Assembly: GCA_002473385.1 (NCBI GenBank)
Contig: DKTR01000136.1
Location: forward strand, 1 to 12,641
Origin: Lachnospiraceae bacterium UBA7225
GTDB lineage: Bacteria > Bacillota > Clostridia > Lachnospirales > Lachnospiraceae
DNA length: 12,641 bases
Reading direction: 5' to 3'
The position numbers and the translations under genes are program-made. Numbering within the stretch: position 1 is the stretch's first letter; the number at the start of each line of letters is the position of its first letter. A model generated the notes under the pieces. The model was given only the letters and a program-made list of their open reading frames with translations, had not been told where the DNA came from and ran no database searches. Below are positions 1 through 6,714 of this stretch, one piece after another.

Positions 1-40
1 TCCGACAGTAAATTTACGCTATCTTTGGGGGGATATGGGA

Positions 41-69
41 TTGACGGCAGAGAATAATATTTATATAAT
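41..69 (+). promoter_or_regulatory. Probable sigma-A promoter of the glucuronidase operon
   Basis: The -35 element TTGACG (41-46; 5 of 6 matches to TTGACA) is separated by exactly 17 bases from a perfect -10 element TATAAT (64-69). Transcription would begin near 76-77, directly in front of the paired operators at 80-115. No other promoter of this quality was seen before the first gene, and the four following genes are tightly spaced, so this probably drives all of them. The start site itself is inferred. Confidence 0.8.
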
Positions 70-79
70 AGAAACATAT

Positions 80-115
80 GGAAAGCGCTTTCGATAAAAA
101 TAAAAAGCGCTTTCC
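80..115. promoter_or_regulatory. Paired palindromic LacI-family operators
   Basis: A perfect palindrome GAAAGCGCTTTC lies at 81-92. A second copy with core AAAGCGCTTT lies at 104-113. The two are inverted relative to each other, so GGAAAGCGCTTT (80-91) and AAAGCGCTTTCC (104-115) also form a perfect 12-base inverted repeat with a 12-base loop. The centres are 22 bp apart, about two helical turns, which puts both sites on nearly the same face of the DNA. The core with central CG is typical of LacI/CcpA-family operators. The position just after the predicted transcription start fits repression by the adjacent regulator. Because the core also resembles a cre box, binding by a CcpA protein is an alternative. 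Confidence 0.8.
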
Positions 116-137
116 GTCTTGCGCGGGAGGGAAGGCA

Positions 138-1160
138 ATGGAAACAATATATGATATTTCAAGAGAAACGGGCTTTTCCATTGCAACGGTTTCGAAAGTA
201 ATTAACAACTACAGCGGGGTAAATGAAAAGACAAGAAAAATTATTAAGGCAAAGATTGAAGAGATGGGCTTTATGCCAAACAGCACTGCCCGCACGCTGG
301 CTACAAAGAAATCATGGATGATAGCGATTGTTTTTGAAGAGGAGCAGGGGGCGGGGATCGTCCATCCGCATTACAGCAATATTCTGCAGGGCTTTAAACA
401 GACTGCGGGTAAGCTGGGCTATGATATTATATTCCTGAATAGTTTCTTAGGGGAAAAAAGGCTGTCATTCGCAGAGCACTGCAGGTTCCGGAACGTAGAT
501 GGGGTACTGCTTGCGGTGAGCGCTAATTTCACAGATCAGATTAAGGATATTCTTGACGTAGAAATTCCTAAAGTTTCTGTAGAGACGGTATATCCGGGAG
601 TACCAACCATTATTTCAGACAATAAAATGGCAGGGAAACAGGCGATGGAGCATTTATATATGCTTGGTCATAAAAAGATAGCCACAATTGCCGCTCCGCA
701 GGATACGATTGCGGGAAGAGAGAGGCTGCAGGCGTACAGAGAATTTTTAAAAGAAAATAACCTGGAATATAGACCACAGTTTTGCGTGGAGGCGGAAAAG
801 TATAATAAAACTGCCGGAATGAAAGCGGTTAATTTACTTCTGCAGCAGTGCCGGGATGAATTTCCGACGGCAATATATGCGGCATACGATGATTATGCCT
901 GTGCGGCTATGGAAATTCTGACTGAGAAAGGTTTTAAAATACCGGAGGATATGTCGATTGTCGGAAACGATGATCTTCCGATAGCATCTTATGCATCTCC
1001 GGGAATAACGACGGTAAGACAAAACCGGGATGATATTGGTGCTCAGGCAGCTAAAATATTGGTTGACATGATTGAAAAGAAAGATCAGATGGTATATCCG
1101 GAAATTACACGGATACCAACAAAATTAATTGTGCGTCAGACGACATTTAAGAAAAAGTAA
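138..1160 (+). CDS. LacI-family transcriptional regulator of the glucuronidase operon
   Basis: A 340-residue DNA-binding repressor, the usual length for the LacI family. The N-terminal helix-turn-helix spans residues 3-23 and contains IATVSK (15-20), which corresponds to the specificity residues of LacI (YQTVSR) and CcpA (MATVSR). The hinge helix follows with A51, R52 and L54, where L54 matches the Leu that inserts into the operator minor groove. The remainder is a periplasmic-binding-protein-like sensor domain ending in the family-typical stretch around GNDDLPIASYASPGITTVRQ. The start at 138 is chosen because a GGGAGGGAAGG ribosome binding site precedes it and homology begins there. An in-frame ATG at 78 lies within the promoter/operator region and would add 20 unconserved residues. 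The gene is first in its own operon, so it is probably autoregulated. The inducer is unknown, but a uronate or aldonate from glucuronoxylan is a reasonable guess. Confidence 0.9.
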   Translation: METIYDISRETGFSIATVSKVINNYSGVNEKTRKIIKAKIEEMGFMPNSTARTLATKKSWMIAIVFEEEQGAGIVHPHYSNILQGFKQTAGKLGYDIIFLNSFLGEKRLSFAEHCRFRNVDGVLLAVSANFTDQIKDILDVEIPKVSVETVYPGVPTIISDNKMAGKQAMEHLYMLGHKKIATIAAPQDTIAGRERLQAYREFLKENNLEYRPQFCVEAEKYNKTAGMKAVNLLLQQCRDEFPTAIYAAYDDYACAAMEILTEKGFKIPEDMSIVGNDDLPIASYASPGITTVRQNRDDIGAQAAKILVDMIEKKDQMVYPEITRIPTKLIVRQTTFKKK

Positions 1161-1175
1161 CAGGAGGAAAGAAAG

Positions 1176-3176
1176 ATGAGATGGAATCAGATGTGGCTGA
1201 ACTATGCACTGGCAGAAAAAAAGGGACAATGCCCCGGAAAAGAGTATTTTTCCCATGTATTCTGTCCGGAAATGACAGCAGTGACAGGAAGCGCGGTAAA
1301 AGAACTGCAGCGGTTTGCCAAAGAAGTTTTTGGAATGGATTGCCGGGTAAATGAACATGAGGAGAAAGAAGGCAGAGGAATTGTACTTCGCCTGAGCGAT
1401 GATAATAACTTCGGGCAGGACGGATTCTGCATTTTTGGAGAAGGGGACACAATTTGCATCGGGGCGCATACAGAAAACGGAATTCTTTATGGGGTGTTCG
1501 AACTTATCCGGAGAATTATGAGAGGAGAGAATCCGGAAAATATTTATACAAAACAGACACCTGAGTTTAAATATCGTATGCTGAACCATTGGGATAACAT
1601 TGATGGCAGTATTGAAAGAGGGTATTCCGGACGATCCTTTTTCTTCGAAAATGATAACATACTTTTTACGGAGCGGCTGGAAGATTATGCAAGGCTGGTT
1701 TCTTCTATAGGAATTAACCAGGTGGTGATTAATAATGTTAATGTGAGAGGAAAGGCTGCTTTTTTTATAACAGATGAATATCTCGGCGATATAAAAAAAT
1801 ATGCTGATTTGTTTGCGAAATATGCAATAAAGCTCTTTTTATGCGTTGATTTTGCGGCGCCGATTACGGTTGGCGGTCTGGAAACTGCCGATCCGCTCGA
1901 TGAGACGGTAAAAAAGTGGTGGAAGGAATGCGTGGCACATATTTACAGCGTTATTCCGGAGTTTGGAGGATTTTTGCTGAAAGCGGATTCAGAAGGCAGA
2001 CCGGGACCGTTCTATTACGGAAGAAATCATGCTGATGGCGCCAATATGCTGGCGGATGCTATTGCGCCGTGGAACGGGAAGATTATCTGGAGATGCTTTG
2101 TATATAACTGCAAACAGGACTGGCGTGACGGCTCCGTGGATCGTGCCAAGGCCGCCTATGAAAGCTTTATGCCGATAGACGGGCAATTCCGCGAAAATGT
2201 TATTTTGCAGATTAAAAACGGACCGATGGATTTTCAGGTGAGAGAGCCGGTTTCACCTCTGTTTGGAGGACTTTTACATACGAATCAAATGCTGGAGGTA
2301 CAGATCGCACAGGAATATACCGGTCAGCAAATAGATGTCTGTTATCTGGTGCCGATGTGGAAAGAAATTTTATCCTTCCATACCTGCTGCTGTGAAGGAA
2401 GGGATACGGTTGCAGATATTGTAAGCGGAAGGACATTTGGAAATACAGAATGCGGAATTGCTGCTGTTGCAAATACCGGGAATGACGCAAACTGGACGGG
2501 CAATGATTTAGCCGCTGCAAACCTTTATGGATATGGAAGGCTCGCATGGGACAGCACACTCTCGGCAGACGCAATTGCACGGGAGTGGTGTGAGTGCACG
2601 TTTGGCTGTGAAAAAAAGATAACCGATAGTGTAACCGAAATTTTAAGAATGTCGTGGCCTGCATATGAAAAGTATACCACTCCATATGGAATCGGATGGA
2701 TGGTAACGCCGCATACGCATTATGGTCCCAGTATTGAGGGGTATGAATATGATGCGTGGGGAACTTATCACAAAGCAAACCATGTTGCCATTGGTATAGA
2801 ACGCGGACCGGAGGGGACCGGATATACCTCCCAGTACAACGAGCCAAATGCCGCAATGTACCGGGAAATAGAAACCTGCCCGGAAAATCTGCTGCTGTTT
2901 TTCCATCGTATAAGATATGATTATAAAATGAAAAATGGAAAAACACTTCTTCAGAATATCTACGACCTTCATTTTGAAGGAGCAGAGGATGTAGAGAAAA
3001 TGATCTGTCTGTGGGAAGCTTTGAAGGGAGAACTTCCGGAAGAGGTTTACGCAAGAGTAAGGGAGCGGTTTGACAGGCAGTATACAAACAGCAAAAACTG
3101 GCGCGATATCGTAAACACATATTTTTACAGAATGACGATGACAGAGGATGAGAAAAAGCGCAGAATCTACGATTAG
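1176..3176 (+). CDS. aguA: GH67 alpha-glucuronidase (intracellular)
   Basis: Hydrolyses the alpha-1,2 bond that joins (4-O-methyl-)D-glucuronic acid to the terminal xylose of xylooligosaccharides. The protein has 666 residues, close to the family norm of about 680-700. It shows the N-terminal alpha/beta domain (about 1-130), the barrel (about 131-450, opening with NHWDNIDGS at 137-145) and the helical C-terminal domain (GWMVTPHTHYGP at 507-518). The catalytic residues can be placed: general acid E273 in KADSEGRPGP, and D352 (GPMDFQ) with E380 (AQEYTG). The spacings of 79 and 28 residues match E285, D364 and E392 of the Geobacillus stearothermophilus enzyme as I recall it. No signal peptide is present, so it should act in the cytoplasm on imported aldouronic acids; the transporter is not in this window. 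It follows the regulator by 15 bases, with AGGAGG at 1162-1167. Confidence 0.96.
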   Translation: MRWNQMWLNYALAEKKGQCPGKEYFSHVFCPEMTAVTGSAVKELQRFAKEVFGMDCRVNEHEEKEGRGIVLRLSDDNNFGQDGFCIFGEGDTICIGAHTENGILYGVFELIRRIMRGENPENIYTKQTPEFKYRMLNHWDNIDGSIERGYSGRSFFFENDNILFTERLEDYARLVSSIGINQVVINNVNVRGKAAFFITDEYLGDIKKYADLFAKYAIKLFLCVDFAAPITVGGLETADPLDETVKKWWKECVAHIYSVIPEFGGFLLKADSEGRPGPFYYGRNHADGANMLADAIAPWNGKIIWRCFVYNCKQDWRDGSVDRAKAAYESFMPIDGQFRENVILQIKNGPMDFQVREPVSPLFGGLLHTNQMLEVQIAQEYTGQQIDVCYLVPMWKEILSFHTCCCEGRDTVADIVSGRTFGNTECGIAAVANTGNDANWTGNDLAAANLYGYGRLAWDSTLSADAIAREWCECTFGCEKKITDSVTEILRMSWPAYEKYTTPYGIGWMVTPHTHYGPSIEGYEYDAWGTYHKANHVAIGIERGPEGTGYTSQYNEPNAAMYREIETCPENLLLFFHRIRYDYKMKNGKTLLQNIYDLHFEGAEDVEKMICLWEALKGELPEEVYARVRERFDRQYTNSKNWRDIVNTYFYRMTMTEDEKKRRIYD

Positions 3177-3192
3177 CAGGAGGAAAAAGAAG

Positions 3193-4908
3193 ATGGAGAT
3201 AAAAGGCAGACGCGAGAGAAATTTATGGGCACAGTTTGATGCTCTTCAGATGGGCAGCGGATGGGTCGAAGAAGATGTAGAAAAGCTGCAGATTTTGATA
3301 GAGGATGTCTATGGAGACAGCCATCCGGGGAGCGTTCATTTAAATCAGATCAGCCAGCAGACCACGTACGGCGTGTACGAGGAGGGGGCGCATCCGGCAG
3401 GATTTCATATTACGGATATTTGCGACGGCTGTGCGCAGGGGCACGATGGAATGAATATGGTGCTGGTTTCAAGAGAGGCTATCTGCGATATGGTGGAAAT
3501 CCATGCCGGTTTTGTGCCCTGGGACGGAATGGTTCTGACGTCATCCTGCGATAAATCGATCCCTGCACATTTAAAGGCGGCGGCGAGGGTCAATATACCG
3601 ACGATATTTATTCCGGGCGGCAGTATGAGACCGGGACCGGATCAGACTACGTCGCTGGCTGCGGGAGATATTTCGCTGCGTCAGAAGAGAAAGGATGCGA
3701 TCACACCGGAGGAAATCCGCAATTACAAGCTTACAGGCTGTCCGTCGGTGGGCGCCTGCACATTTCTCGGAACGGCGAGTACGATGCAGTGTATGGCGGA
3801 GGCGCTCGGAATGGCGCTGCCGGGAAGCGCGCTTGTGCCGGCAACAATGAGAGACCTGACTGCTTATGCCAGACTGGCGGGACAGCAGATCGTCAGGCTT
3901 GCAAAGCAAAAGATAACGCCGTCGATGATAATGACCAGGGATGCATTCCGCAATGCAATCATTGTACACAGTGCAATAGGAGGCTCTACAAATGCTTTCA
4001 TACATCTGCCGGCAATAGCCAGAGAGCTGAATATTGATCTGGAACCGGAACTATTTAATGAGATAAATGCTATAATTCCGCATCTTGGAAATATAAATCC
4101 GAGCGGAAAACACTTGACGGAATCGTTTTGGTTTGCAGGCGGCATTCCGATGATCCAGATAATGCTGAAGGACTACCTGGAATTAAATGTTATGACAGTG
4201 ACCGGGAAAACATTGGGAGAAAATCTGGAGGAATTTGAAAAAAGCGGTTTTTTGGAGAGGAATATCGGGTATCTTCATAATTACGGACTGGAGCGTGACG
4301 ATGTAATTATTCCGGCAGGATCAGCGAAGGAGACGGGATCGGTTGCCGTTCTGAAAGGAAACCTGGCGCCGGAAGGAGCAGTGGTGAAATATTCTGCATG
4401 TGAGGAAAGCATGCGACGGCACAGGGGAAAGGCGATTGTTTTCAACTGTGAGGAAGACGCACATGACGCAGTGGTAAAGGGGCTGATCAATCCCGGAGAG
4501 ATCGTGGTTATCCGCTATGAAGGACCGCGGGGAAGCGGTATGCCGGAGATGCTGATGACTACAGAGGCGATCGTATGTGATAAAAAGCTGAACGGCAAAG
4601 TATCCCTGATTACAGACGGAAGATTCTCAGGAGCCACACGGGGCGCAGCAATCGGACATGTTTCACCGGAAGCCGCAGTCGGCGGACCGATTGCATTTAT
4701 CAGGACCGGGGATATTCTGGAGTATGATGTTTACCAAAAGACGATACGAATTGCCGGTCTGGACGGGGTTCTTATGAATGATGAGGAAGTTGAAGAGGGA
4801 CTGCAGCGGCGAAAAGCGGCGGAGCCGGTTTTAAAGAAAGAATATAAGGGCGTGCTGAAACGCTATACGGAAAATGCTGTTTCTGCGATGAAAGGCGCAG
4901 GGTACTAA
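3193..4908 (+). CDS. IlvD/EDD-family sugar-acid dehydratase
   Basis: A predicted iron-sulfur dehydratase of 571 residues that converts a sugar acid to its 2-keto-3-deoxy form. Visible family motifs are CDGCAQGHDGM (77-87), SSCDKSIP (117-124, with K121 at the usual carbamylated-Lys/metal site), TGCPSVGACTF (181-191), GGSTN (263-267), RYEGPRGSGMPEM (441-453) and TDGRFSG (474-480), in which S479 is the probable catalytic base. The CDGxxQG and ACTFxGTAS forms resemble phosphogluconate dehydratase and xylonate dehydratases more than biosynthetic IlvD. Combined with the YagE-like aldolase next door, this argues for catabolism rather than branched-chain amino acid synthesis. The start at 3193 follows AGCAGGAGGA (3175-3184). 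An in-frame ATG at 3148 overlaps aguA and lacks support. The substrate is not readable from sequence; xylonate, gulonate/gluconate or a methylated uronate derivative are candidates. Confidence 0.88.
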   Translation: MEIKGRRERNLWAQFDALQMGSGWVEEDVEKLQILIEDVYGDSHPGSVHLNQISQQTTYGVYEEGAHPAGFHITDICDGCAQGHDGMNMVLVSREAICDMVEIHAGFVPWDGMVLTSSCDKSIPAHLKAAARVNIPTIFIPGGSMRPGPDQTTSLAAGDISLRQKRKDAITPEEIRNYKLTGCPSVGACTFLGTASTMQCMAEALGMALPGSALVPATMRDLTAYARLAGQQIVRLAKQKITPSMIMTRDAFRNAIIVHSAIGGSTNAFIHLPAIARELNIDLEPELFNEINAIIPHLGNINPSGKHLTESFWFAGGIPMIQIMLKDYLELNVMTVTGKTLGENLEEFEKSGFLERNIGYLHNYGLERDDVIIPAGSAKETGSVAVLKGNLAPEGAVVKYSACEESMRRHRGKAIVFNCEEDAHDAVVKGLINPGEIVVIRYEGPRGSGMPEMLMTTEAIVCDKKLNGKVSLITDGRFSGATRGAAIGHVSPEAAVGGPIAFIRTGDILEYDVYQKTIRIAGLDGVLMNDEEVEEGLQRRKAAEPVLKKEYKGVLKRYTENAVSAMKGAGY

Positions 4909-4926
4909 AAAGGAGGGGATAAGACG

Positions 4927-5829
4927 ATGAAGAGCAGGTATATTACACCGTCAGTTACGCTTTTTAAAGAAGATGGAACCATTGACACGGAAGCAATGGG
5001 AAACCACTTTGACCGTCTGATAGAAGGCGGGGTAGATGGCATTCTGATTTTTGGAAGCATCGGAGAGTTTTTTGCAGTTCCGATGGAAGAAAGGAAAAGG
5101 CTCATTAAGTTTGCAGCCAGGCATATTGATCACAGAGTAAAACTTCTGGTTGGTACGACAAGCATGATAATGGAAGAGATTCTGGAGCTGTCCCGCTATG
5201 CACATTCGGCGGGTGCGGATGCGTGCATCATTTTGCCGCCGTATTACTTTCCGCTCAGTGAGGAGGGCGCAGAGCATTATTACGATACTATTGCGCGGCA
5301 GCTGCCGGAAGTGAGTCTCTATCTGTACAACTTTCCCGACAGAACCGGATACACGATTTCTGTGCAGACAACGTTGAATCTGCTCAGAAAACATCCCAAT
5401 ATTATTGGGTATAAAGATACACAGGCAGGAATGGCGCACAGTATAGCACTGATTAAGGCAATTAAGCCAAAGTTCCCGGATTTTGAGATATATGCGGGCT
5501 TTGATGATAATTTTGCCCATAATGTATTATCCGGAGGGGACGGCTGTATTGCGGGACTTTCTAATTTTGCTCCGGAGCTTTGCCACGCATGGGTAAAAGC
5601 GTTTGAAGAAGAGGATTTGAAAAAGGTTCAGGATATTCAGAAAACAATTAACGGACTTATGGAAATATATCAGGTGGGAGTTCCGTTTGTTCCGTATATC
5701 AAAACAGCCATGATACAAAGAGGAGAAGAGATAGAACCATATTCTTCTTTCCCATTCATGGAAGCAGATGCACCGCAGGCGGAAAAAATCAGTAAAATTC
5801 TGCAAAAATGGATGAAAAAAGAACACTAG
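4927..5829 (+). CDS. DapA-superfamily 2-keto-3-deoxy sugar-acid aldolase, YagE-like
   Basis: A 300-residue class I (Schiff-base) aldolase/lyase. K163 in IIGYKDT is the Schiff-base lysine, Y134 in LYNFPDRTG is the catalytic tyrosine, and GSIGEF (43-48) is the carboxylate-binding loop. These motifs, together with GFDDNF (191-196) and GGDGCIAGLSNFAPE (203-217), closely follow E. coli YagE (GSGGEF, GYDDHL, GGDGAISASGNFAPQ), a 2-keto-3-deoxy-sugar-acid aldolase, rather than dihydrodipicolinate synthase. The likely reaction releases pyruvate and an aldehyde from the product of the preceding dehydratase. The pairing mirrors yagE/yagF and yjhH/yjhG of E. coli. It starts 18 bases after the dehydratase, behind AAAGGAGGGG. 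A dehydratase activity, as in ketodeoxy-arabonate or -glucarate dehydratases of the same superfamily, cannot be excluded. Confidence 0.88.
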   Translation: MKSRYITPSVTLFKEDGTIDTEAMGNHFDRLIEGGVDGILIFGSIGEFFAVPMEERKRLIKFAARHIDHRVKLLVGTTSMIMEEILELSRYAHSAGADACIILPPYYFPLSEEGAEHYYDTIARQLPEVSLYLYNFPDRTGYTISVQTTLNLLRKHPNIIGYKDTQAGMAHSIALIKAIKPKFPDFEIYAGFDDNFAHNVLSGGDGCIAGLSNFAPELCHAWVKAFEEEDLKKVQDIQKTINGLMEIYQVGVPFVPYIKTAMIQRGEEIEPYSSFPFMEADAPQAEKISKILQKWMKKEH

Positions 5830-5860
5830 AAAGGCGGGCATCATTAAATTTCATTAATTT

Positions 5861-5888
5861 TTTAGAGAAATCCCACGTAAAGTATGAT
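5861..5888 (+). promoter_or_regulatory. Possible promoter of the ABC transporter genes
   Basis: TTTAGA (5861-5866, 4 of 6 matches to the -35 consensus) and TATGAT (5883-5888, 5 of 6 to the -10 consensus) are 16 bases apart. Transcription would start near 5895, just before the inverted repeat at 5902-5942. No convincing terminator was seen between the aldolase stop at 5829 and this point, so read-through from the sugar operon is also possible. The rest of the 5830-5977 gap contains only this site and the inverted repeat. Confidence 0.4.
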
Positions 5889-5901
5889 AAGATATTTTCA
5901 G

Positions 5902-5942
5902 ATATTCCCACTGTATTTCCGGACGGCAAGCAGTGGGAATAT
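5902..5942. repeat. Perfect 12-bp inverted repeat upstream of the ABC ATPase gene
   Basis: ATATTCCCACTG (5902-5913) and CAGTGGGAATAT (5931-5942) are exact inverted copies separated by 17 bases, with a small TCCGGA palindrome (5918-5923) near the centre. No T-run follows, so it is not an intrinsic terminator. Its position between the possible promoter and the start codon suggests an operator or a 5'-leader hairpin. No regulator gene for it is visible in the window. Confidence 0.75.
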
Positions 5943-5977
5943 GACGGATGAAGCAGATGGCAGAAAGGAACCGGGAT

Positions 5978-6682
5978 ATGGAGAATTTTGTACAGCTGAA
6001 AAATGTATCGAAGGTCTACAAGATGGGCGAGGTGGAGATCCGCGCGGTGGACGGCATAGAGTTTTCCATTTCCAAAGGAGAATTTGTTGTCATCGTCGGT
6101 CCGAGCGGTGCCGGAAAAACCACTGTTTTGAATATTCTTGGCGGAATGGATACAGCGACGAAGGGGCAGGTGCTGGTGGATGGTGAGGACATTGCAAAAT
6201 ACTCATCCCGCAAGCTGACAGGATACCGGCGAGATGATATCGGCTTTGTGTTCCAGTTTTATAATCTGATTCCGAACCTTACCGCGCTGGAAAATGTGGA
6301 GCTGGCATTGCAGATCTGCAGGAATCCTCTGAAGGCGCAGGATGTGCTTGAAGAGGTCGGGCTTGGAAACCGTCTGAAAAACTTTCCTGCGCAGCTTTCC
6401 GGCGGTGAGCAGCAGCGTGTGTCAATTGCACGCGCACTGGCGAAGAATCCAAAGCTTCTGCTCTGCGACGAGCCTACCGGCGCGCTGGATTACCAGACCG
6501 GAAAGGCGATCCTGAAATTGCTGCAGGATATGTGCCGGGAAAAGGGCATGACAGTGATTGTCATTACGCACAACTCAGCGATCGCGCCGATGGCGGACCG
6601 CGTGATTCATATTAAAAACGGAAAAGTTGCACAGATGAGGATGAACGAGACGCCGGTGTCTGTGGCGGATATTGAGTGGTAG
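5978..6682 (+). CDS. ABC transporter ATP-binding protein, MacB/LolD-like
   Basis: A 234-residue nucleotide-binding subunit that powers the FtsX-family permease encoded next. It has Walker A GPSGAGKTT (41-49), Q-loop FQFYNL (92-97), signature LSGGEQQR (140-147), Walker B LLLCDE followed by PTGALD (160-171) and the switch His in ITHN (H198). The PTGALD and FQFYNLIP forms are typical of the MacB/LolD/FtsE group of mechanotransmission-type ABC proteins. The start at 5978 is favoured because AGAAAGGA (5962-5969) sits 8 bases before it. In-frame ATGs at 5948 and 5957 would add 10 or 7 residues and lack a good ribosome binding site. The permease gene begins 32 bases after its stop, so the two form one transport operon. 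Confidence 0.92.
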   Translation: MENFVQLKNVSKVYKMGEVEIRAVDGIEFSISKGEFVVIVGPSGAGKTTVLNILGGMDTATKGQVLVDGEDIAKYSSRKLTGYRRDDIGFVFQFYNLIPNLTALENVELALQICRNPLKAQDVLEEVGLGNRLKNFPAQLSGGEQQRVSIARALAKNPKLLLCDEPTGALDYQTGKAILKLLQDMCREKGMTVIVITHNSAIAPMADRVIHIKNGKVAQMRMNETPVSVADIEW

Positions 6683-6714
6683 GATAAAAACAGCAGAAAA
6701 ACAGGGATGATTTT

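Noticed and set aside
78..137. A 20-residue N-terminal extension of the LacI-family regulator from an ATG at 78
   Set aside because: The ATG overlaps the predicted transcription start and the operators and has no ribosome binding site. The helix-turn-helix begins right after the well-served ATG at 138.
2212..3120. A 302-codon minus-strand open frame inside the alpha-glucuronidase gene
   Set aside because: It lies wholly within a clearly conserved GH67 coding region, and its translation is rich in His, Arg and Cys with no family motif.
3193..4908. Biosynthetic dihydroxy-acid dehydratase (IlvD) and dihydrodipicolinate synthase (DapA) as the roles of the last two sugar-operon genes
   Set aside because: The operon context (LacI regulator, GH67) and the sub-family motifs CDGxxQG and YagE-like GxxGEF/GFDDNF favour catabolic sugar-acid enzymes.
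5902..5942. The inverted repeat as an intrinsic terminator of the sugar operon
   Set aside because: No run of T follows the right arm, the loop is long (17 bases), and it lies close to the next start codon.
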